Assembly: GCA_017886205.1 (NCBI GenBank)
Contig: JAFNEO010000023.1
Coordinates: 64,356-128,355 of the forward strand
DNA: 64,000 nt
DNA from: Candidatus Aminicenantota bacterium
GTDB lineage: Bacteria > Acidobacteriota > Aminicenantia > Aminicenantales > UBA8522
Direction: 5' to 3'
The stretch's first letter is position 1; each line of letters begins with the position of its first letter. The position numbers and the translations under genes were made by a program. Shown here in pieces: positions 24,221 through 32,349 of this stretch. Under the pieces are notes generated by a model. That model saw only the letters and a program-made list of their open reading frames with translations. It ran no database searches and was not told the origin of the DNA.

Positions 24221-27132
24221 GGCCGCCGCTCCAAGAAACGCAGGAACTCCTGAAGGACCTCAACCCTGACCAGAGAAAAGCCGTCAAACACGGCCGGGGG
24301 CCGCTCCTCATCATAGCCGGGGCAGGAACCGGCAAGACCAAGGTCATCACCCACAGGATCGCCTACCTCATCGCCTCGAAGATGGCCAAGCCGGAGGAGA
24401 TCCTGGCCGTGACCTTTACCGAGAAGGCCGCTAATGAGATGGAGGAGCGGGTCGATCGGCTCATCCCCTACGGCTACTCCTTTGTGGATATCAGCACTTT
24501 CAATTCCTTCGGAGAGAAGGTGTTGCGCAACTATGCCCTGGACCTCGGCTATCCTCTGGACTTCCGGCTTCTCGACGACATCGAACAGGCCATCTTTTTC
24601 CGGGAGAACCTCTTCTGCCTCCCCCTCCAATACTACCGCCCGCTCAGCTTTCCCACCCGCCATATCCAGGAATTGCTGGACGCCGTGAAAAGACTGAAGC
24701 AGGAGGATGTCCACCCGGAGGAATATTTGGAGTACGCCCGGAGGCTCGAGGGCAAGGCCGAAGATGAGGCCGAAGTCGAGCTGGCCGCCAAACATCTGGA
24801 GGTGGCCGGGGTTTACCGGGCCTATGAGGAGCTCCTCAAGAAGGAAGGGAAGATCGATTTCGAGGACCAGGTCAGGCTGGTGGTCGACCTTCTCCGGAAA
24901 AGACCCTCCGTGCTCAGAGAGTTTCAGCAGAAATACCGATACATCCTCGTTGATGAATTCCAGGACACGAACCACATCCAGTTCGAACTGCTGAAGCTGC
25001 TGGCCGTCCGGCACCGGAACCTGACCGTGGTGGGAGACGACGACCAGAGCATCTTCCGTTTCCGGGGCGCCTCGCTCAGCAACATCCTCAATTTTCAGAC
25101 GGTCTATCCCTCTGCCAGGAAGATCGTGCTGACGAGAAACTACCGGTCCGTTCAGCCCATCCTCGATTCCGCCTATACCCTTATTCAACAGAACAACCCC
25201 AACCGCCTGGAATTTCAGTCCAGAGTCGATAAGAAGCTGGTCTCCTCTTTCGCCGAGGCCGGCAAGAGCATCCATCTTCTTCAGTTTGACACCGTATCCC
25301 ATGAGGCAGACCGTGTGGCTGAGATCATCCGCGAGAAATGGAAAGAGGGAGCCGACCTGGGAGAAATGGCCGTCCTTGTCCGGCGCAACGCCGACGCCGA
25401 CCCTTTCCTCCGTGCCCTGAACATGAAGCAGGTCCCCTTCCGGTTCTCCGGCAGCCGCGGCCTCTACGCTCAGGAAGAGGTCAAGAACCTCGTCTCCTTC
25501 ATCAAAGCCCTGACTGATTTCGAGGACGGCCGGGGCCTCTTTTTCCTCGCCCATTCCGAGATCTACCGGCTGGAACTCTATGACCTGACGGTCATCTCGA
25601 ACTATGCTCAGAGAAGGAACCTCTCCCTCCACGGTGTTTTCCGATCGATAGCCGAGGGGTCGCTCACCCTCGAGATCTCGCCCCAGACCGCAGAGCGCGT
25701 CAAGAGGATTTATGAGGACCTCGTCCATTTCGTCACCCTCTCCAGCACCCACAACGCCGGCCAAGTGGTGTTCGCCTTTCTGGAGAGGACCGGGCATATC
25801 AAGAGCTTGGTGGAGGCGGAAAGCCTCGAGGCCGAGCTCAAGATCAAGAACGTCCGGTTGTTTTTCGAGAAAATCCGGAATTTCTCCGAGCTCGTCAAGG
25901 ACGATTCCATTCAGGCGTTTTCCCGTCACCTCGACCTTCTCCAGGAAGTCGGGGACAACCCGGCTACGGCCGAGGCCGAGCTCGAGGAAGAGGCCGTCAA
26001 TGTCCTGACCGTCCACAAGGCCAAAGGCCTCGAGTTCGAAAGCGTTTTCCTAGTGAGCCTGATCGCTGACCGGTTCCCCGGACGGGAGCGACGCGAGAAG
26101 ATACCGGTCCCCGATGAGATCCTGAAGGAAGACCTACCCCCCGAGGAGAGCTATCTCCAGGAGGAACGACGGCTGTTCTATGTCGGGATGACCCGGGCCA
26201 AGAAGTTCCTCTATCTCACTTGGTCGCGGGACTATGGGTTGAAGAGGCTGAAGAAGGTGAGTCCGTTCGTCCTCGAGGCCTTGGACGTCCCCCAACTCCC
26301 CGACGAGGTGCTCCGCACCTCAGCCTGGGAAGAGATCAGGCGCTATGGCCTGGGGTCGCCCGAGGACAGGATGCTGCCTCAATTCAAAGTCAGGGACGTC
26401 CTCACCCTGAGCTATTTTCAGGTCGAGGACTACCTGACCTGCCCCCTCAAATACAAGTTCCGCCATCTCTTGCGCGTTCCCGTGCTTCCCCATCACTCCC
26501 TTGTTTTCGGCCGGGTCCTGCACAACACCATCCATTCCTTCCTGAGGAAGCGATTGGCCGGGGAAACGGCAGGGGAGAAAGAGCTCCTCAAGGAATACGA
26601 AAGCCTTTGGGTCAACGAGGGGTTCCTGAGCCGGGAACACGAGGAGCTGCGGAAAAAGGCCGGCCGAGAGGCCCTTATTCGCTTCTGTCGCCGCGAGGAG
26701 GCCTCCGGTCTGAGCCCGGCCTTCCTTGAAAAGAGCTTCAAGTGGCAGCAGGATAAAATCAAGTTCATCGGCCGCTGGGACAGGATCGATATCCGGGAAG
26801 GGGAAGCCGTGATCATCGATTTCAAGGCCACCGAGGTAAAGAACCAGAAAGAAGCGGATAAGAGAGCGGCCGACAGCCTCCAGATGGACCTCTATGCACT
26901 CTCCTTCAGAAAGACCCAGGACATCCCACTCCGCGAAACCCAGCTCCATTTCCTGGAATCGGACCTCGTCGGCCGGGCGAGGAAAGGGGAGAAGGAGATA
27001 GAGAAGGCCTGGGGAAAAATCCAAGAGGCGGAACACGGCCTCCGCGCCCGGGATTTCGCAGCCAGGCCCGACTTCCACAATTGCTTCTACTGCGAGTACA
27101 AAACCATCTGCCCCCACACTTACGCTTACTAA
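24217..27132 (+). CDS. UvrD-type helicase fused to a RecB/Cas4-like Fe-S nuclease domain
   Basis: 971 residues. The superfamily 1A helicase has motif I AGAGTGKT (34-41), motif II LVDEFQDTNH, motif III VVGDDDQSIFRFRGA, motif IV LTRNYRS, motif V VLTVHKAKGLEFE and motif VI RRLFYVGMTRAKKFLYL. The C-terminal ~230 residues are a PD-(D/E)xK nuclease: FIGRWDRIDIREGEAVIIDFKAT carries the acidic D-x(n)-E/D-x-K core. Cysteines in YLTCPLKYKF and in FHNCFYCEYKTICPH fit a four-Cys Fe-S cluster as in AddB and Cas4. The fusion suggests end resection in repair. The start is TTG overlapping the ftsB stop, with no ATG near by. Confidence 0.9.
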   Translation: MRPPLQETQELLKDLNPDQRKAVKHGRGPLLIIAGAGTGKTKVITHRIAYLIASKMAKPEEILAVTFTEKAANEMEERVDRLIPYGYSFVDISTFNSFGEKVLRNYALDLGYPLDFRLLDDIEQAIFFRENLFCLPLQYYRPLSFPTRHIQELLDAVKRLKQEDVHPEEYLEYARRLEGKAEDEAEVELAAKHLEVAGVYRAYEELLKKEGKIDFEDQVRLVVDLLRKRPSVLREFQQKYRYILVDEFQDTNHIQFELLKLLAVRHRNLTVVGDDDQSIFRFRGASLSNILNFQTVYPSARKIVLTRNYRSVQPILDSAYTLIQQNNPNRLEFQSRVDKKLVSSFAEAGKSIHLLQFDTVSHEADRVAEIIREKWKEGADLGEMAVLVRRNADADPFLRALNMKQVPFRFSGSRGLYAQEEVKNLVSFIKALTDFEDGRGLFFLAHSEIYRLELYDLTVISNYAQRRNLSLHGVFRSIAEGSLTLEISPQTAERVKRIYEDLVHFVTLSSTHNAGQVVFAFLERTGHIKSLVEAESLEAELKIKNVRLFFEKIRNFSELVKDDSIQAFSRHLDLLQEVGDNPATAEAELEEEAVNVLTVHKAKGLEFESVFLVSLIADRFPGRERREKIPVPDEILKEDLPPEESYLQEERRLFYVGMTRAKKFLYLTWSRDYGLKRLKKVSPFVLEALDVPQLPDEVLRTSAWEEIRRYGLGSPEDRMLPQFKVRDVLTLSYFQVEDYLTCPLKYKFRHLLRVPVLPHHSLVFGRVLHNTIHSFLRKRLAGETAGEKELLKEYESLWVNEGFLSREHEELRKKAGREALIRFCRREEASGLSPAFLEKSFKWQQDKIKFIGRWDRIDIREGEAVIIDFKATEVKNQKEADKRAADSLQMDLYALSFRKTQDIPLRETQLHFLESDLVGRARKGEKEIEKAWGKIQEAEHGLRARDFAARPDFHNCFYCEYKTICPHTYAY

Positions 27133-27142
27133 AAGGGGGGTT

Positions 27143-28855
27143 CTAGTGTATGGGAAGCCAGAAGGGCATGACCGCCCAGGGGTTTTCTCTTTCCAGGATC
27201 TGGAGGGTTTGAAGCAGCTTGTTCAGGCCGGATGACGGGAAGAGGGCTATCTTGGCCTGGGGGCGGCCGAAGATCATTCCGAGGAGTGATACCCTCTGCG
27301 GCCAGACCACGAGTCTGACATCTTCTCCGGCCGGGATCCCGGCCAGGCTCTTGGCCAGATCCAGGGCTTTGTCCAGGCCGCCCAGTTCATCGACGAGCTT
27401 GATCTCGCGGGCCTGGCGTCCGGTCCAGACCCGGCCCCGGCCGACCCTGTCCACTTCCTCTCGGGTTAAATTTCGCCCTTCGGCCGCCTTGGTGAGAAAT
27501 TTGTCATAGGTCCAGAGGATCTGTTCTTTCAAGAGTTTCCGCTCTTCCGGGCTGAAAGGCCGGAAGGTAGAGAACAGGTCGGCCTTTTGTCCGTAAGTCA
27601 TCCTCTCGGCCGTGATCCCGAACTTCTCGTAGAGTCCGGCCAGGCTGAATTTGCCGGCGAGGACGCCGATCGACCCGGTGAGGGTCTGAGGCTGGGCTAC
27701 GATCCGGTGACCAGCCATAGAGATCCAGTAGCCCCCCGAGCCGGCCAAGTCGGACATGGAGATGACCAGCGGCTTCTCCTTTTTTGCCAAGAATGTCTCC
27801 CTCCAGATGACGTCCGAGGCCACGGCCGAGCCGCCGGGGCTGTCCACGCGGAGCACGATGGCCGCGATTGACCGGTCCTCTCTTGCCCTCCGGATGGCCC
27901 GGGAGAGCGTTCGGCCCCCGATCATGCTGTAGACTCCTTCGCCGCCGATGATCGCTCCCGTGGCATAGATCAGGGCGACCTTGCGGCCTGTTTCCAGGCC
28001 GAGGCTGGCCGGGCGCGTCCGGATGTACTCGGAGAACCGGGTCCGCTTCAGCTTTTTTCCCCGGTCCTGGAGGATAGTGTCCAGCTCGTCCTCGTAAAGC
28101 AGGCCGTCCACAAGGCCCGCCTGGAGCGCCTGCTCCCCTTGGTAGAGGCCCTTATCGATGATCGCCTTGACCTCGTCCTCGGTCTTTTTCCGGGCCTCGG
28201 CAACGGCCCGCACATATTCGGCAAAAATGTCCTGATATATGGCCTCCATCATCAGTTTGTGGGCCTCGGTGAAGCCCTTTTCCATGAACATGTTGTAGGC
28301 GGTCTTATACTCCTCGACGTGTTCGAATTGGGCTTCGACACCCAACTTATCTAGACCTTCCTTGAAGAAGGGGACCCAGCCGCCGATGCCGTTGACGCCC
28401 AGCCAGCCAAGGGGGTGGAGGATGATCCGGTCGCAGGCCGTCGCCAGGTAGTATTCTTTGTCAAATTCAGGAGCTTCCTCGATATACGCATAGACCTTTT
28501 TCCCGGACTCGCGGAATCCCCGGACGGCGTCCCTGACCTCGCTGATCTTGGCCCAATCGCACTCCAGATAGCCGAGCCGCAGCAGGACACAACGGATGCG
28601 ATCGTCCACCTTGGCCATGCGGAAACTCTCCCAGACGTCGTGAACGGACAGCGTCTGTCCTCCAAGGAGATAGCTCGTCAGAAAACTTGGGGCGGAGAGC
28701 TCGGGGAAGGGCCCGGCCAGGTCGATTTCGAGGAAGGATTCAGCCTGCACTTCGGGCGGCCGCCTGAACTCGGAATAGATGAAGGCAATGACCGTTACGG
28801 TCACCAGGAACAAAAAGAACAAGAATATAAAAAGGATGTATTTGCCCTTCTTCAT
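27143..28855 (-). CDS. sppA: Signal peptide peptidase SppA, long form
   Basis: 570 residues, the long (67K-type) SppA, which degrades leftover signal peptides at the inner membrane. One N-terminal membrane anchor (about 6-27). The first half is the degenerate protease repeat but supplies the catalytic Lys (EEYKTAYNMF, about 182). The second half holds the nucleophile Ser in LAGSGGYW (about 376), preceded by RVDSPGGSAVASDVIWRE. The gene is convergent with the helicase gene 10 bases away. The start has GGAGATGAT directly upstream. Both active-site residues are present, so it should be active. Confidence 0.93.
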   Translation of the reverse strand: MKKGKYILFIFLFFLFLVTVTVIAFIYSEFRRPPEVQAESFLEIDLAGPFPELSAPSFLTSYLLGGQTLSVHDVWESFRMAKVDDRIRCVLLRLGYLECDWAKISEVRDAVRGFRESGKKVYAYIEEAPEFDKEYYLATACDRIILHPLGWLGVNGIGGWVPFFKEGLDKLGVEAQFEHVEEYKTAYNMFMEKGFTEAHKLMMEAIYQDIFAEYVRAVAEARKKTEDEVKAIIDKGLYQGEQALQAGLVDGLLYEDELDTILQDRGKKLKRTRFSEYIRTRPASLGLETGRKVALIYATGAIIGGEGVYSMIGGRTLSRAIRRAREDRSIAAIVLRVDSPGGSAVASDVIWRETFLAKKEKPLVISMSDLAGSGGYWISMAGHRIVAQPQTLTGSIGVLAGKFSLAGLYEKFGITAERMTYGQKADLFSTFRPFSPEERKLLKEQILWTYDKFLTKAAEGRNLTREEVDRVGRGRVWTGRQAREIKLVDELGGLDKALDLAKSLAGIPAGEDVRLVVWPQRVSLLGMIFGRPQAKIALFPSSGLNKLLQTLQILERENPWAVMPFWLPIH

Positions 28856-29053
28856 ATCATCTCCTAATCCCTACTACGGATTCCGCGACGACCGGTTCGC
28901 GTATCCTGGTCCCACTCAATATAGCAGAAAAAAGGAGGCCAGGGATAGGGCTTGATTTCTTTTTTTGGATATGGAAGAATGGGTTGACTTTTGCTGTTAT
29001 CGGACCGATCGAGATGGGCCGATGACGGGGAAAACGCAAGGAGGTTTTTTTAT

Positions 29054-29347
29054 ATGTCTGCTGCAAAATTATACGTGGGCAACCTCAATTACAGGACCAC
29101 AGAGGACAAGCTGAAAGAACTCTTTTCCCAGTACGGAGAGGTCAGTTCAGTCAACATCCTCCAGGGACGCGGGTTTGGCTTCGTCGAGATGGGTAACCCG
29201 GAAGGCGCACAGGATGCCAAGACGAAACTGAACGGCACGGAATTCGACGGCCGGAGAATCATCGTCAACGACGCGAGACCCCGGGCCGAGAAGAATGGAC
29301 GCGTCGGCGGAGAGCGGAGAGAGCGTAGAGATTTCGGCAAGTTTTAA
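29054..29347 (+). CDS. RRM-type RNA-binding protein
   Basis: 97 residues, a single RNA recognition motif of the cyanobacterial Rbp kind. RNP2 is LYVGNLNY (6-13) and RNP1 is GRGFGFVEM (38-46). The C-terminal tail is short, Arg/Gly rich and basic (KNGRVGGERRERRDFGKF). Such proteins bind single-stranded RNA and are often cold-responsive. The ATG is chosen because the RRM starts at once and AAGGAGG lies about nine bases upstream. A terminator follows at 29389-29430. It stands alone. Confidence 0.92.
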   Translation: MSAAKLYVGNLNYRTTEDKLKELFSQYGEVSSVNILQGRGFGFVEMGNPEGAQDAKTKLNGTEFDGRRIIVNDARPRAEKNGRVGGERRERRDFGKF

Positions 29348-29388
29348 CATAGACGCCATCCTTTAACCCCCTTCAGAAGATTTTCGGC

Positions 29389-29430
29389 GGTGCGGATCTT
29401 AGGTAGGGGATGATTCCGCACCATTTTTTC
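29389..29430 (+). terminator. Rho-independent terminator after the RRM gene
   Basis: GGTGCGGA (29389-29396) pairs with TCCGCACC (29415-29422), with extra pairing of ATC/GAT inside an 18-base loop. A run of six T follows at 29424-29429. It lies 42 bases after the RRM stop. Confidence 0.75.
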
Positions 29431-29532
29431 TTCCAGCCGGCCTGCCTTCCTGTGAGGGCGGGCCCGCGACTCTTTCTTTCCGGGCGGTCGGCCCTCGACG
29501 GTGGCTTCCGCAACCTTATTGTTCGGGGCAGT

Positions 29533-29557
29533 GAACCTTTCGCGAAATCCCTTCGTA
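29533..29557 (+). promoter_or_regulatory. Candidate ECF-sigma promoter for the sigma/anti-sigma operon
   Basis: GAACCTTT at 29533-29540 and CGTA at 29554-29557 fit the GAAC -35 / CGT -10 pattern of ECF sigma promoters, with 15 bases between GAACCT and CGTA. It sits directly upstream of the sigma gene, as expected for autoregulation. The leader would be only about ten bases long. Confidence 0.5.
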
Positions 29558-29572
29558 GTAGTTGGTGAGCGT

Positions 29573-30154
29573 ATGGAAGATAAAAGGACGACGCCTAATG
29601 AGGACATCAGGACTCTGCTCGCAAAAGCCGGGGAAGGCGACCGGCAGGCCTTCAAAAATATCGTCAGCCTCTATCAGCAAAAGGTCTTTCTGCTGGCTTA
29701 TTCCGTCCTCCGGAACAAGGAAGACGCCTTGGACGTCGTCCAGGAGACCTTCATGAGGCTCTACCAGAAGCTCGACGCCTACGAGAAAGACAGAAATTTC
29801 CAGGCCTGGCTCCTCCAGATCGCTAAAAACCTGAGCATCGACTACTTCCGGAAACACCACGGCCGGCGCCGGGAGATGGAGAGTGATAAGAGCGTCGAAG
29901 AGCTGCCGGTGGCGGCCGAGGACCACTGGTCGAACCCGGAATCCTCGGAGCTGCGCCAAGTCATCTCCCGCAACCTCGAACGCCTGGGAGAAAGGCAGCG
30001 CCTGATCTTCGTGATGAAACACTTCAACGGGCTCGAGTATAGGGAGATCGCCCAAGTCCTGGGAATCTCAGTGGGGACGGTCAAATCTCTTCATTTCAAG
30101 GCCGTCCGCAACCTTAAAAACTGGCTCAGCCCGCAACTGGGGATTCAACCATGA
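29573..30154 (+). CDS. ECF RNA polymerase sigma factor
   Basis: 193 residues from the ATG at 29573. Region 2 spans about 26-95 (KNIVSLYQQKVFLLAYSVLR, DALDVVQETFMRLYQKLD, FQAWLLQIAKNLSIDYFRK) and region 4 about 130-185 (RQRLIFVMKHFNGLEYREI, then the helix-turn-helix AQVLGISVGTVKSLHFKAV). No region 1 or 3, so it is an extracytoplasmic-function sigma of the RpoE/SigW kind. The frame is open 24 codons upstream, but homology starts after Met25. Its stop overlaps the anti-sigma start (ATGA), the usual coupling of these pairs. Confidence 0.93.
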   Translation: MEDKRTTPNEDIRTLLAKAGEGDRQAFKNIVSLYQQKVFLLAYSVLRNKEDALDVVQETFMRLYQKLDAYEKDRNFQAWLLQIAKNLSIDYFRKHHGRRREMESDKSVEELPVAAEDHWSNPESSELRQVISRNLERLGERQRLIFVMKHFNGLEYREIAQVLGISVGTVKSLHFKAVRNLKNWLSPQLGIQP

Positions 30155-30948
30155 ACAAGTGCCGAAGCGGAAGACGAGATCTGCTGGCTTATTTGGGAGG
30201 AGAGATGAGCGAACGCGATCGGGAAGACATCCGTCGTCATATCGAGACTTGCCCGGCCTGCGCCGATGAGGTCCGCGTCCTCGAGCGGCTCCTGGAGAGC
30301 GCCGATTCGCTGGGCCAGAACATGAAAGCGACCCTGTCCGGCATCGACTGGGACGCCCAAGCGGAGAAGATCGCTGCTGCAGTCTGGGACGAAAAGGCGA
30401 GGCCGCAGAGAGAGCCAAGACGGGAGGGGGTATGGCTGTTCGCGCCCCGGTTTAGGCCCATCCTCGCCGGCCTCCTCCTCGGGATCATGGTCGGAGCGGC
30501 GGCCATGTTCGTCGTCTATAGAAGTGGAGTGCTGGAGAAGCCGCCGGCCGAAGCATTTTTCGCCTCCGGCGAGTTCTTGGGCCGTATCGACCAGGAGTTC
30601 GCCCGCCGGGAAACCCTGGACTACCTGGAAAAAAGCCAGCACGTGCTGCTCGAGCTCGCCCAGACTCAAACCGAAAGCGGGGATTGCCGCTTGACCGAGG
30701 CCGCGGCGCGCGAGACCAGGGAGCTGCTGTCCAAGAAAAAGTACCTGAATCCCCAGCTCGAGAAGGCCCGGATGGCCAAGGCCAAGGCGATCTGCGACCA
30801 GATCGAACTCCTCTTCTACGAGTTAGCCCAGGTCAGCGAGAACCTGACTCCTGCGCAGTGCCGGGGGATCCAAAACATGATCGAGGAAAAAAACATTTTC
30901 CTGAAAATAAAAATCGCGAAGAAAGAGCTCCAGGAAAGCGAGGTTTGA
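30151..30948 (+). CDS. Zinc-finger anti-sigma factor (membrane anchored)
   Basis: 265 residues. The N-terminal zinc anti-sigma fold is visible: CRSGRRDLLAYLGGEMS, then the H-x3-C-x2-C motif in HIETCPAC (30-37). A transmembrane helix lies at about 107-128 (PILAGLLLGIMVGAAAMFVVY). The ~135-residue periplasmic part is helical and charged, with YLEKSQHVLLELAQTQ and CRGIQNMIEEKNIFLK. It should hold the sigma factor inactive at the membrane until a periplasmic signal arrives. The periplasmic domain is not one I recognise. Overlaps sigma by four bases; the next gene starts one base after its stop. Confidence 0.88.
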   Translation: MNKCRSGRRDLLAYLGGEMSERDREDIRRHIETCPACADEVRVLERLLESADSLGQNMKATLSGIDWDAQAEKIAAAVWDEKARPQREPRREGVWLFAPRFRPILAGLLLGIMVGAAAMFVVYRSGVLEKPPAEAFFASGEFLGRIDQEFARRETLDYLEKSQHVLLELAQTQTESGDCRLTEAAARETRELLSKKKYLNPQLEKARMAKAKAICDQIELLFYELAQVSENLTPAQCRGIQNMIEEKNIFLKIKIAKKELQESEV

Positions 30949-30949
30949 G

Positions 30950-31798
30950 GTGAGAAAAACAGCCCTCATCATAATCATTCTGGCGGGTTTCGTCTGCGTC
31001 CGGGCGGCCGCCCAGGAGTCTTCGGATGAGAAGCTCTTCCAGGAGGCCAAGCTTCTCTTTTTCGACGAGAAATGGGAAGACGCCCAGGAGAAGTTCGAAG
31101 ACCTTCTGGACGACTATCCAAAAAGCTCCCTGGTCCCCCAGGCGACCTTCTACAGGGCCGAGTGCCTGGCCAGGCGAAAGGGTCATGAGGAAGAAGCCGT
31201 CGAGGCGTACAAGGATTATCTTTCGGGCAAGAGGAGAAACGACAGCCTGTCGGAGGAGGCGGAGTCCTCCATCATCGACCTGGCGTATGAGCTCTACAAG
31301 GATGACCAGGAGGAGTATCTGGACGAGATCGAGCAGCGTCTGGAAAGCCCCAACCGCGTCATCCGATACTATGCCGCCTTCAAACTGAGCCTGGTCAAGG
31401 ACAAGCAGATCTCTGTCCAGGCCATTCCGGTGCTGGAGAGGATCATCGTCGAGGAGGGCGACAAGGACCTCAAGGACAGGGCCAAAATTGCCCTGTTGAG
31501 GATATCTCCCGACGCACTGAAAAATATTGAGAACCAGGACGAGCGGGGGAGGGCCAAAGCCCTGCGGATCACCGTTGTTGTCGAAGGTCAGAGAGAGCCC
31601 GTGTTTTCACTCAATATCCCCTGGGCGCTGGCGGACCTGGCCTTTCAGGCCATCCCGGAAAAGGACAAGGCCGCTTTAAGAGCCGAAGGGTATGACCTGG
31701 ACAAGATCGTCTTTCAACTGACCCGGATTAGGGGAAATATCATCGAGATCCGGCCCCGGGAGGACAAAGCCCGGGTCATCAAAATATGGATCGAATGA
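30950..31798 (+). CDS. Exported TPR/HEAT-like protein of the ECF operon
   Basis: 282 residues with a signal peptide (TALIIIILAGFVCVRAAAQ). Residues 25-110 look like TPR repeats of the YbgF/outer-membrane-tether kind (EKLFQEAKLLFFDEKWEDAQEKFE..LLDDYPKSS). Residues 115-195 look like HEAT-type helices (SPNRVIRYYAAFKLSL, DLKDRAKIALLRI). The last ~75 residues form a domain also present in the next gene (SLNIPWALADLAFQAIP ... RVIKIWIE). Start GTG, one base after the anti-sigma stop. Likely a periplasmic effector or sensor of the sigma system (inference). Confidence 0.75.
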   Translation: MRKTALIIIILAGFVCVRAAAQESSDEKLFQEAKLLFFDEKWEDAQEKFEDLLDDYPKSSLVPQATFYRAECLARRKGHEEEAVEAYKDYLSGKRRNDSLSEEAESSIIDLAYELYKDDQEEYLDEIEQRLESPNRVIRYYAAFKLSLVKDKQISVQAIPVLERIIVEEGDKDLKDRAKIALLRISPDALKNIENQDERGRAKALRITVVVEGQREPVFSLNIPWALADLAFQAIPEKDKAALRAEGYDLDKIVFQLTRIRGNIIEIRPREDKARVIKIWIE

Positions 31799-31832
31799 AC
31801 TCTTCCCTTTTCTTTTGATGAGGAGAAACAAC

Positions 31833-32213
31833 GTGAAAAGATATGCAGCTTTGGCGGCGGTGGCGGTGGTCTTAGTTTACCTGGCGGCCCCGGTTCTTGC
31901 GGGCGGACACGAGGATGACCTTCAGGTGATCAAAAAGGCCGTCAAGGGTGGTCACGCCTGTGAGCCTGGAAGAGCCGTGAAGTGGTTCAAGGTTCTCATC
32001 ACCGACAACAAGTCAGGGACGGATATCGTCAAGGTCACACTGCCGATCTCCATGGCCAAGCTCTTCGCGCGCTGCGCTAAGGACAAACATCTGCACATGG
32101 ACAAGGCCGATATCGACGTCGCGGCCGCACTCAAGGACCTCAGGGAGATGGGGCCGATGACCCTTATCGAAATCGTTGACGACGACGCCACGGTCAAGAT
32201 CTGGCTGGAGTGA
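31833..32213 (+). CDS. Small exported protein sharing the C-terminal domain of its neighbour
   Basis: 126 residues. Start GTG chosen because GAGGAG lies seven bases upstream; the frame also has an ATG five codons earlier, inside the ribosome site. The signal peptide YAALAAVAVVLVYLAAPVLA is followed by ~100 residues. Segments VTLPISMAKLFARCAKDK, DIDVAAALKDLREMGPMTLIEI and VKIWLE align with the end of the preceding protein. The shared domain is the putative functional unit. It has two cysteines. Family not recognised. Confidence 0.7.
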   Translation: MKRYAALAAVAVVLVYLAAPVLAGGHEDDLQVIKKAVKGGHACEPGRAVKWFKVLITDNKSGTDIVKVTLPISMAKLFARCAKDKHLHMDKADIDVAAALKDLREMGPMTLIEIVDDDATVKIWLE

Positions 32214-32299
32214 CAGAGAGGGGCTCGGGTCTCTATTGACTTAGAAAATTCTGATCATCGGCGGGACGAAGGAATCGCCGCCGGCTGGCTTCTCTTGAT

Positions 32300-32328
32300 T
32301 TGACAACATCTTCTCCAATCCCAATAAT
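32300..32328 (+). promoter_or_regulatory. Strong promoter of the citryl-CoA/isomerase operon
   Basis: TTGACA (32300-32305), 17-base spacer, AATAAT (32323-32328): eleven of twelve consensus matches, the best sigma-70-type promoter in the window. Initiation near 32335 would leave a short leader before ATG 32350 with AGGA upstream. Confidence 0.8.
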
Positions 32329-32349
32329 ATTAAGGCTCAGGAAAAAGCC

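Noticed and set aside
24025-26016. Long antisense open frame (663 codons) opposite the helicase
   Set aside because: Composition and lack of motifs show that it is a high-GC shadow of the helicase gene. The same holds for long antisense frames at 9799-11205, 32233-33852 and 33974-34804.
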